From Agelas oroides (Eukaryota > Porifera > Demospongiae > Agelasida > Agelasidae): 64,000 nt of DNA. The position numbers were made by a program, and so were the translations under genes. The notes under the pieces were generated by a model. That model saw only the letters and a program-made list of their open reading frames with translations. It searched no databases and was not told the origin of the DNA. Position 1 is the stretch's first letter. Each line of letters starts with the position of its first letter. Location: assembly GCA_949130485.1 (NCBI GenBank), contig OX422201.1, positions 2,702,516 through 2,766,515 of the forward strand, read 5' to 3'. Shown in pieces: positions 35,901 to 46,400 of the stretch.

Positions 35901-37344
35901 GTAATTACTGTAAACTCCCAAAAATGTGCCTCCCTTCCCCCCCTTTTTACATACTACTTTGAGGCAAAGGTGGGTGCTCAAATATTGAATTAGTCTCGCA
36001 CATACGCCCAACCCGGTTCCTCATAATGTTTCAGCCGAGATCGACAATCACAACATGACTGCCACGGCTTTCAGGAAGAACGGCACCTTCAGTGAACTTG
36101 TACTAAGGGAAATCAGCAGAGCTTGGGTTGATACTAAGCTGAGAAGCATTGAAGCAACTTGTTTTGTCAGTGATGACACCCACACTGCAAGCAGCAAAAA
36201 CCTTAGTGGCAAGCAAACAAGGCTATAGTGCCAGCTGTGCGTACTGGTCAACTCCTAACTTCCGGAAGTAGCGTGTAAAAAGGGGGGGAGTATTTTGGGG
36301 GGTTTACAGTAATTGCCAACTTTCATAAGCTCTAAGGTATGTGAACCTACCCTACAGGTACGGAGTAAAAAGATGTAGGGATAGGGCTTTGTATATTTAC
36401 CTTCACCATCCCTACCTTGTTTGGATATTTTTTCGGCATGCCATCCCTATATCCTATTCACATTTTTATTTTCTTGTTGGGGCGAGCCTGAGCGAGCCCC
36501 ACACTAGCGTGACTGCATTGCGCACGCATGTGTGTATGCTTGTACGTTTGTTTGTTTGTTTGGATCGACCACTTACCGTAAATTTTAAATGAGCGCATTC
36601 AAATATTTCACAAAGATCGACGTGAAGCATGTGAGGCCAGTGGAGCTACTGTCAGAGTGCAGTATCGGGAACCCGGAGCGAAGACGACTGAAGTTGAAGC
36701 ACGCGTGGCACTGGTTTGTGCTTCTACCGACAACGGCAGGCCGCTCACAGGCTGTGAAATTTAATATGGACGGTGGTTGACTGGGTCGCGGGCCATGCAT
36801 AAACGGCACTCATAAACGCCATGATTTCGGTGTAAAGCTTAGTCCATGCATGTGTAGCCACGTTAGCTGCCCTGGCTGGAGAAATGGCTGGCATATGTGA
36901 TACTTGTATTTATCTCTGGTGAGGACTTAGCTACCTACCCATATGCGTTATTAAATTTGGCTTAAACAGTCGACAGTGACAAATCCTGCTGTGTGCCATG
37001 ACAAAGTAGTAAATCAGCGGTTTGTTGCTTGCTCAGGCTCACCCCATGATGATGAATCATCTCACTAGTAGAGAATGATAAATCAATGAACACCTGTAGC
37101 TAGCATTTGTTTGCTGCAAAATGGCGAGCAGGTCCCAAACTCTTATTAGAGCACACTAGACCGCTCACTTGAAAAAGTCACTCCTGCAGTACAGCTTGGT
37201 CTCTCGCGAGAAACACTTCTCGCTCAGAAGACAGTGACACTCTGAACATTTGACGCACTGCACATGCCAGGACTTGTCTAGCACCTTCATCAGATAACGC
37301 TCCATGATGGGTGCTTTACATCCGGCGCAAATGAATGGCGTCAT
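29250..37344 (-). CDS. Lhx1/5: LIM-homeodomain transcription factor, Lhx1/5 class
   Basis: Nuclear DNA-binding transcription factor. Five exons, right to left: 37344-37169 ([23 protein letters not shown]1), 34052-33899 ([23 protein letters not shown]2), 33467-33335 (end of LIM2, [11 protein letters not shown], Ser/Thr-rich), 29917-29399 (homeodomain plus Pro/Thr-rich region), 29278-29250 (stop). All junctions are GT-AG with matching phase, and the total is exactly 337 codons including the stop. Both LIM domains keep the zinc ligands. The start, with LIM1 almost at the N terminus, and [14 protein letters not shown] followed by GTKCAGC and LVRRA, fit Lhx1/5. The homeodomain ([12 protein letters not shown]...[17 protein letters not shown]) has the LIM-class helix 3. 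A CA repeat abuts the acceptor of exon 4. An acceptor-like TTTTACAG lies just before the ATG, so a 5' UTR exon may exist. Introns 1 and 3 (about 3 kb each) carry repeats. Confidence 0.92.
29919..29959. repeat. (TG)n run at the homeodomain-exon acceptor
   Basis: On the gene strand this is an uninterrupted CA repeat that runs directly into the acceptor CACACAG of Lhx1/5 exon 4, replacing a normal pyrimidine tract. Confidence 0.9.
30680..32740. repeat. Repeated blocks inside Lhx1/5 intron 3
   Basis: GTTCATGCTTGAGTGCATTT...CCAAGGAAAACCACAACTGG occurs near 30767, 31450 and 32650. ATATTCAATTCCTATTTACAGCC occurs near 30712 and 32610. AGTATTCACTG...AGTTTTATGTGCAAG occurs near 30828 and 32258. These look like local duplications within the intron, with no ORF. 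Confidence 0.75.
32973..33072. mobile_element. Small MITE-like hairpin, perfect 23-bp arms
   Basis: CATGGTATGCAATAATCATC (32973) has its exact reverse complement ending at 33072. ATCATCCAAAA..TTGGATGAT motifs recur between the arms and just after, to about 33125. Confidence 0.85.
35460..35685 (-). pseudogene. HIRAN-like domain fragment in Lhx1/5 intron 1
   Basis: Translation of the - strand gives [19 protein letters not shown], then [20 protein letters not shown] and [16 protein letters not shown], a pattern of HIRAN-like domains found in many copies in sponge and cnidarian genomes. It is preceded by a frame break (AAFED versus GYHVY), and after VVT the conserved end is not found. It probably belongs to a repeated mobile or multicopy gene rather than a local host gene, because it lies within the Lhx1/5 intron on the same strand. 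Family naming is from memory. Confidence 0.5.
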
Positions 37345-37443
37345 CTCTGCTGTAAAATGTCCTGAGATAACTAAACGATCGTCCGTACAGCAGAACAAGC
37401 GGTGAGTCAGCAGTCAGTCACTGGCGGAGTCTTGTTTGGCAAG
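37345..37443. promoter_or_regulatory. Shared head-to-head promoter region of Lhx1/5 and KNL1
   Basis: Only 99 bases separate the Lhx1/5 ATG (37344, -) from the first in-frame KNL1 ATG (37444, +); the distance is 251 bases if KNL1 starts at 37596. No TATA box is evident. Either the promoters overlap or Lhx1/5 has a 5' UTR exon beyond the KNL1 start. Confidence 0.55.
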
Positions 37444-40400
37444 ATGAGCGATCTCGAATATACGGACGTTGCGGCTAGCGGAACGCTAGAGTCCGGATCC
37501 GGAAGTATCTCTGGTGAGAATTTTGGCGGGATAAATTTTGCGATGGTTTGAATTTGAAAAGCGAATTCCTGTACTGCTGAAAAAGATCGAGAGAGATGAG
37601 TAAACAACCGGAAAATCTTGGTGTTCCAAGGCCCCTAGTTGGGTGAGTTAATAATTTCCAAAATATGTGGAGAAAATGGTGAATTACTTTCTTTTCTCGT
37701 CTCTTTTTATAATAGGAGAACGAAGCGAAAGAGAAGGTCCTCGGTAAGACTTTTTCCACTCCCACAAGCAAGATAACAGCACAGCTAGATATCTTGTGCT
37801 TAACGTACATAGCTAATGGCTGGCCACATGCCGTCTATCACTATTAGACTGAACTTAGGCCCCAATTTGTTGATTTTTAGTTTCTCATCAGGTGCTTCCC
37901 CTGCACACATACTTCTACAGATTTTGAAGACCACTAGACCCTTTGAAGAAATCCAGAATGTGGCATGTGCAGATGAAAGGTGAACTGAGCCTGACCTGGT
38001 AGCATACTTCCTCAACATTTAGAAACACACACAGCTGTTGAACAAATTAAACATAGTTTCATACCTTATTTGATCCGTGTTTCAACTTCTGCTAGAAGCT
38101 AGCACTGGAAACTGTAGCCAAAGCTTCATTCAGGCTAGTTTACGACCTTGATCACACCCACTCATTAGCAAGCATTCAATAGCCGGAGGTATTCAATCAG
38201 CAAGCACTCATCCACACTGAAAGCTGCCTGCAATGCCACAAATAGAGGTCCTACAAAGTGAGAGAAGCATTTTCTACGCTCTTGTGCGCTAAAAAAAAAA
38301 GAAATGGCACACCCAGTGCCGATGTAGGCTTTTCTACAACTGTCACTCAAGAGGTGACACCCACCCTTTCAAGGCAGGTACTCTATGGCGGCATACACTA
38401 GAGTAGCGGACCATCCTAGGACCAATATTCAAAATAGGCCACTGTTGCCTAAGACATACATGTAACTCCAGCCTATAATGTCTCTTTTGTAGTGTTCCAC
38501 TTAGTTAAAGGTTGTGATAGTCAAGATTGCTGCATTGTACACACATGAACAGACAGGCAGACATGTATGAACCTGTTGAAAGATTGGTTTTGATCTACGT
38601 ACTTGTAGTTGACTGCTGCTTGCAGTAGTACTTGTATTAATTTGATGTGTTCTCCTTCATTTAGAGCTCAGAAAGATAGGCGTGTCAGCTTTTGCAATAC
38701 AATCGTAGTCAAGTGAGTGAGTACAATGTACAGAAGTGTTCAGAGAGTGTCATTGAAAGCATACACATACTAGCTTCATTCCCAGGTTCTCCTGCATGCG
38801 AACATTGTAAACTCAGGGAGAGCCAAGCATCTTAATTTTCTCACATGAGCATGACCATAATCAGAAAAGGGCCAGAATTTTTTAGAACACAAAGGCAACG
38901 TTTTGCATGTTGTTTAACCAACTACACATATGTTCAATGCTTGATTAACCCCTTGATAGCAATTTTTGGCGATTTACAGAAGTGTGTTGTCATAATAATG
39001 GTGTCATGTACAGGGTTTGTATAAGGCACGCATTGATATGTATAGACCTTATCCGTGCGATCATTTTGTGATTACGTCATTCACTTCCGGATGGCAAAAG
39101 CGCACAAATGCCCATTAGCTGCTGTGTGTACGGGTGTATGCGAGAAGAGGTAGCGTTCGGTTCTTTCGATTCTCCAAGGCCCCAAACTTGCGGGGATTGT
39201 ACGAAAAAGCTATCAAATGACACAAATGGTAGGCGAAAGCTCATACTGTCACAGTAGGTTTTGTGGAAGTCAGTTCACTACTGGTACTACCTAGGGTAGC
39301 TACAGCTGGTAAAAGCGTTTGAATGGTTTATCTACTCGATAGTGAGCTAGGATCACTTCTGCGTCATGGCTATACTCACTGTACTGTTTGCCCTTTGCCA
39401 TAGTACACGGCAATCCGGCTGCAAAACAGAGCGCTCTTCCCTCCTTTTGCAATTTGCCATCCGGAAGTTAATGACGTAATCTCAAAATTATCGTTCGTGG
39501 ATAAGGTCTATAGCTGTGTGACATGACAACATTTACACTCAACACTTCAGGCTTTACTGCATGTACTGGACAAACTATACCTACGTACATGATGTTAACA
39601 TGTGAATTATGTTGTTTTGCAGTGAGTTTCTCAAAGAACTCCCAACTCAACTAGGACTAGCAGGTAAGAAATGATTGATTCATGGTCTGAGAACTTGTTT
39701 CTAACTGCACTGTTGACCATTCTTATATAGCAAACTCTGGAGAAGCACCTGTACCACATATTGCTCCCTTTGGAGAAGTGAAAAAGGTTTGTGATCTGCT
39801 TGGTTCTCACTGTCAGTAGTTGCATGTGATGATGTACGTAGTCAGTGTGACTCCAAATCATGTATGTCAACTGTATGCGAAATCTGCATCATACCAAATA
39901 CTTAGACAGTCGATTTGCCCATAGAATGGAAGCTGTTCAGAAGATTCTCATAATGCAAATAGACCAATGCAATAGTTTTCACCTTAGAGTTGCTGATCTT
40001 ACTTGTCTGAGGCTCCAGAACAGAAAATGTCCAGTCCTGTTCTGAAATACTCTTGAGAGAAGAGGGTCTGGTGACATTCAGCTGATTCAGAAAATACAAT
40101 CTGTAGTTGCAACACCTGAAATCTTTGGCTACTTCAGCACAATGACATAGCACTTTTTTGGCATGCAAATTAGTTATCAGTTCGCAACTATGCATACACT
40201 AACTGTGAAATTTTAATGAAGCTTGAGGAATCAGCCAAATGTTATCAAACTCTCTCCTTTAGGGTGGGGTGTGGGTACAAAACTAGTTCTGAAGGACCAC
40301 CCCTACAAAACTACTGCAGTAGTTTATTCTGATGGCCGTCTACAATCACTGGACCGGACTGGTGGACTGACATTAAAAATCATTTTTATGCTTTCTAATG

Positions 40401-43400
40401 AGACTCACATCCAGTCCAGTGATTGTAGACGGCCTATTCTGACAGCCCAATAAAAGCTCTTGATTTGAAAATGAGATTTTGCCCATATTACACTGCAAAT
40501 TTGAGATGGGTCTGGGAACAAGACAAAGCTTGTGTTTATCCATACTTGAAAGTCCTTTTTTTTTTTTTGCGAATTGTCAATGGGGAATGGAGCGATATTA
40601 GCAGTTATTGTGGGGAAATTATTTTGTGCAACTCCCATTCAAAGATTGTACATGCATGGTTGTTCCTAGGTTGTATTCAGCCATTTATCATACACCTTTT
40701 AGAATTTTCAAAGTGAAGACTTTGAAAGACCCTAGTGGGTTTATTTAGACACTTCCAATGGTCTTTCTTCCTACAGACAAGGCTAGCACTAAAAAGGTGT
40801 AGTAGTTTCTGTGACCCGTAGCCATATTACGATGATCACAAAGGTTGAATGGTAGTCATACCTAATGCTGACTATGAACTGACAGAACCATCCTTTAGCA
40901 CATATGTATGTAAGGCCACTCCAAATGAGACTATAGTTTCCCGTCCTCCACCCGCCCCCTCCGGAGTCTACCGCGCCAGTTGACCATTATTATTCACGTA
41001 GACTAGCATTAACGAACTAGACTCGTGTAAAAGCAGACAGTGCCAACGTCGCCCGATTCAGTGGAACGCTAATAGTGCGAATGTGTTCAACAGCTCCAGG
41101 ATGTGCCCCCGGACATTCCGGCACAGTTAATGGACATTTTTTCCGCACAAATTCATTGTGCTTATAATGAGATTCATAGTAATGGCTAATGGTAATAGAC
41201 CGCCCGCCTGCACGTAAAATGACAGAAGTCAGGACGGGAAACTATAGTCTCATTTGGAGTGGCCTAAACAGTACAGAAGTAAAAAAAAAATGTTTGAAAT
41301 GTTTATACAAGTACGTATACCTATAAATGCAGTGAAAATGTATGATGCATGTGTACTGTAAGTCCATTTTATGAGTCCATGTGTTTGGACTTTGGTGCAG
41401 GTTGAGCTACCATCTGAGGAGGACACGTTCATTCAGATCTCTACACCAAAGGGAAAGAAACGTCGGCGTATCTCAAGCACCAAGATTGAACAGCGACTGT
41501 CCATCATCCCAAAACTGGATAAGTCATTTGTACAAAAGGATGAGGAAGATTTTGAGGTACATGTTTTGTTGTACGTACATACATGTACGTATACACTATT
41601 GTTTTCTAGGAACAAGAATAGAACTTAATGCTGCAAGTGCCTGCCTGTTTATCACGGTCATGTGAACAGAAAGAATCTTGAATTGGATTACATATTTCGC
41701 CCACAAACTCTGTTCTTGAAGTGATGGGCCCCCATTGGCACAGTCAAGCTAAACAGTCTGTTATCCTGTTACCCACCTTCAGGAAGGTCTAACATATGTT
41801 ATTATACTCATGAGCTGTTGACCAATCAGATCATGCAGATCAATTTCAGCTAGCAGCATCACCTCCATGAACTTTATTCAAAGGTAATACTTTGCAGCTC
41901 TGGAGTCGTAGCAGATACAAGCTGTGAACTAATGACATCTGCTAGACCTCTCACATTTCTGGAGGTGGGTGAAAGATGGCCTCGTCCCCAGGCTCTCTCC
42001 TCAAAAACGGGGGGAGGAGAGAGCCTGGTAACATCCGCGGGAGAAGCTGTCGACTTCCGGCGCGTCATCATTCATGTGATGAGAGCAGGACGCTCCCACT
42101 TTAGTAGTAATTGTCATGTGATTTAATAAACTACCGTGCAATATCAGTACTGTATCTGGTAGCAGCGCAAGCTATTTACAGCTCTTCGTCCTCGAGCCAT
42201 CCACAGCTCTGTTGAGTTCCGTAACGCACTTTTTACATGTAAACTCGGAGCTGCGAAGTATGGTGAGCGAGCCGGTCCCGCAAACCAACTACAGTGAACT
42301 TCGATCTTAGACTCTCTGGACTTGTGTCCCTTTCACACATCCAAAAACTGTTTTTCACCAACTTTTGAGGTGTAGTCGACACTTATAAGTTCATTTCGAG
42401 TTGACAGTTTTTTGCTGAGTGGACAAAATGTCACGTGTACACGTGGTTTCGTTCTGCAATCTGATTGGTGCCGCCAGAGCCAGGCACCTGAAGTCGACAA
42501 CTTTTCCCGCGGATGTTACCAGGCTCTCTCCTCCCCCCGTTTTTGAGGAGAGAGCCTGGGGACGAGGCTAGGTGAAAGATGGTCTGGCTCAATTGATTAA
42601 AACTAAGATGACAGTTCATCTGAAGAGAACAGCAGCCAAACATCTCAAATCATCTGGAATGAGTGTATAAAAGCAGCCATTCTAGTTTTTTGAAAAATTG
42701 TGCTAGAAATCCCAGACACTGTAAGCAAACCATTTGAATTGCTGAATTCACAGAAGTGAAGGCTTCTAGATAGTTTATTCTCGAATATTTGAAGCTATAG
42801 AATTGGACAGGAATCAAACAGTTTATAGCAATATGCTGGTCCGCAAGAACAGCAACTCAGATTGATCCAGAGATGCCATGTTGTATGATTTCAGTTTTGT
42901 TGATTTCCTGATTTACAGAAAGAACTCCAGACAGCGATTTTTCTGTTCAGGTTTGCAAAATTCTGATGTCAGCTCTGACATCACACAGCTGTAGCAGCCC
43001 CGCCCCCACCATGTTCAGAGTGCAATCCAGTGCTTCTCACTATCTGAGGCACTAAGCTTGGTGCAGGGGCTACTCCACAGACTGTTGGACACAAACAAGT
43101 AGCATTCAATTAAACTGTCCTAGGTCATCTACGCCAATAAGTCTTCATCCATGTAATCATCATCAGATACATACGAGGACGACAGACTCTGGGAACAAGT
43201 GGAACAGTTTAGCAAGGGTCATTTATCTAAGTTTGAGTTTCAAAGACTTCTCGTCTCACTCTACACTGTGGAGTTTTACAGTCTGCCATATCTAGAGACT
43301 ATGAATAACTTGCCAATTACACAACTCCAACACAACCGACTTAAGGTGGTGGGATAGTCCCGGTGGGCATGGTTTATGAAATACATCAACATAAAATTTC

Positions 43401-46400
43401 TCATACAGAATTCATCCCAGCACAACAAAACCTACTGAATATGAAGTAGGGAGGGTAGTGAATGTGTACAGGAAAAATCGTTGAAGTAGCTCACTTTGCA
43501 GCCACAGTAAGCACACGAGTGTTCCTGCAGACTATTAACCAAAAATCTACAGTACGAAGTACGCTAACGATTTGATCTCGCTGTTGGAGATGTGCATTAA
43601 TAAAATCTAGGGCGGCTCGAAATGTTTTTGCCACTACAGTAAATGGTACTCGAAATAGAAAAATTTGAATGACAAAAACTTGCTGTCTTACAAAATTTCC
43701 TTGAAACAACGGGATATAATGTTGCAATGGGAGGCAATATTGAAAAAACTGCTTCAAGTCGCCCTTCGCATGATATTTTTGCGTACTTTCACTGTCTTCG
43801 CTAGTTGTAAATCAGTCTTCACGACTTTATTTTTGGTTACAAAAAAGTTCAATAGCTAATACCGTATCAGCCGAGTTCAAAGTTCAAATGACTAGCACAT
43901 GCGCATATATACATTCAGTTAGGAATTACGGTATCTTAAATTGTAGCTATGTGCGCGCGTACGCACAGAACTGTATCCCGCCACCTTAACCCTCTAATTT
44001 CAACCTTTGTGTTGTGTGTGATGAAGCTTAAATTTTCCTCTCGCTTGCTTGTTTGTGTCCATGACTGAAATGGGTGTATTGGTCGCAGGAGTGGCCCATA
44101 CGCTAAGTCTCAGATAGTGTGAAAGTAGCTAGTCTCATGCCCAGCTCACATGTGCCTACTGAAGTTTGGGCACAAAACTATTATGAAGACTGGATTGCAC
44201 TGTCAACATGTTGGAGATGGGGCTGCTACATCTGTGATGTCAGAGCAACATCACAGCTATAGGGAGAATTTTGCAAACTTGCAGAAATCTGCAAAACAGA
44301 AAAACTGCTGTCTGCAGTTGCTCTTCAGTGCTCGTGATAACGTCCGGTCATTGGACAATTTCCGGGTAATTATGCCACGTGACCAATCAATCTCGTAAGT
44401 GTGCGGACAAAATGTCTGGACAAAAGCGTGCGGCTTGCTCTGACGAGGTTCCACCGGCAAAGAAGCAAGGGGTATCAGTGAAAACGGTTCAGAAGTGGAT
44501 CACAGAGAGCAACAGAGAGATGAGTACAGTATGTCTGCATGGCTTAAGTACTTTATGCTCATGCCCTTTCTTGGATCACCAGCTATCTAACTAACCGGAA
44601 GCAACGTGTGGTTGTGGGTGGAGAATCATCCCTGGACTCACCTGTTCTCTCTGGTGTACCCCAGGGCTCTGTGTTGGGTCCCCTACTATTTCTGGTCTAC
44701 ATTGATGATGTTTCTGACATCCTCCTTTCAGACGGAAGTACACTCAATATTTATGCAGATGACATGATGCTGTACAAACCCGTAAAATCAATTGAAGACA
44801 TTCACCACCTGCAAATGGACATTGATCGCATCAGTGGTTGGGTGGACTGCAATAACTTAACACTCAATCCTAACAAGTGCAAGACAATGGTAATCTCACG
44901 AAAAGGAACTCAGTCAAACCACATGCACAGTTTACCTTGAATAGCAGTCCACTTGAGCAGGTAGAGACCTTCAAGTACTTAGGACTTCTCCTCTCATCAG
45001 ACCTTTCATGGTAACTGGGTACACACCCGTATTAGCTTACCAGCTATTTGTGTACCTTGCGTTATTAATGCAAAAGTTTTATAGAAAAAGAAAAGAAAAA
45101 AAAAGTATGAGAAGGCTAGCCTCATTCCCAGGCCTCCCCCGTTTTACCTTATGTTTGCGTTCACAATAATACACGGGAGCGGAAGGCTGGCGAAAAACGG
45201 GGAAGGCCTGGGAGCATTCATCACGTGAGTGGACGCAAGGTGGACGTAGGGGGGGAGGGGCCGATATTCAAATATAAACGTACTAAACTTGAAAGTGAGT
45301 TTCTTACCGGTCAAGACGAGTAGTTGCCATCACGCTAAAGTCTGGAGCCCAAAAACGCAGTAGAGCGCTCGAACGGATGGTCCTGTGCGTTGTTTTGGCA
45401 GTTGGGCCCCTCCCCCCCTACGTCCACCTCGCGTCCACCTGATGTCATTCACGTGATGAATGCTCCCAGGCCTTCCCCGTTTTTCGCCGGCCTTCTGCTC
45501 CCGTGTATTATTGTGAACGCAAACGGAAGGTAAAACGGGGGAGGCCTGGGAACGAGGCTATGAGAAGGCTGATTGCGACTACGTGGCGACGCTGAAGTGC
45601 TCTATGTTCAACGAGAAGCTGCAAGGCATACGCAACTACAACCCTGCATTTGTAGTTGGTTTGAAGAACCTGCGAGTGTCCAGCTACAAAGATCATGCTG
45701 CTACCGACATGCACAAGCGAGCAATGCTTCTTTCGAAGAAGCAGAGCTCCAGTGATGTCACTGAATATGCGCCGATAGCTACAATCTTGATGGTGACGCT
45801 GCGCTGAAGGTGAAGTGAAAGTTCGACATTGCTTACCTGATAGCTAAGTACAACCTAGCTTTCACCAAGATGGGTCCTCTGTTAAACTGTAACTTTTTTT
45901 CAGACTCTGTCAATCACTGTTACATGTTTATAACCTCTGATTCATTATGTCGTGTAATTTCTGCAAATACATTAACTTTTGTGATGATTACTTATTAGGT
46001 GACAAAGAGTTTATTGGTTTTCCTAGGCTGTGAGAAGGGCCCGGTAAGCATGTGAACTGCATTTATTTCATATGTCGGATTGTCCGGGCATGACTGGTAC
46101 TTGTCCGATTAAACTTAATGATGTTCTGACATTACGTCAGAGCAACTTCGAGATGTTATCGTGAGCACTGCTCTTCCTATGAATCAGGAAATCAACCAAA
46201 CTGAAACGTCGCCACATGGCATCTCTGGAGTTGCTGTTCTTGTGGACCAGCATATTGCTTGATTCATGCCCAATTCTACAGCATCAAAGATTCTCAAAAA
46301 GAATAACTATCTGGAAGCCTTCAATCCTGTGAATTCAGGATATCAACAAAATACAGATGGTTTGCTTACAGTGTCTGGGATTTCTAGCAAAATTTTTCAG

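Larger units (their letters stand above)
44413..45890 (+). pseudogene. hAT-like (ZNF862/C17orf113-type) transposase 5' part, split by insertions
   Basis: N-terminal exon from the ATG at 44413: SGQKRAACSDEVPPAKKQ, then VSVKTVQKWITE and WLKY ending at about 44550. The reading resumes at 45560 as EKADCDYVATLKCSMFNEK, RNYNPAFVVGLKNLR, SSYKDHAATDMHKRAM (TTF/BED-like zinc finger), and after a stop FDIAYLIAKYNLAFTKMGPL. Before insertion the codons for WLKY-EKAD were contiguous (TGGCTTAAGTATGAGAAGGC). A LINE fragment and a foldback now lie between. Downstream catalytic domains were not found. The family name is by recall of these multi-copy proteins. Confidence 0.6.

Noticed and set aside
44150..44398. 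Open frame upstream of the hAT-like ATG
   Set aside because: Different frame from the hAT-like coding sequence and overlaps a dispersed repeat.
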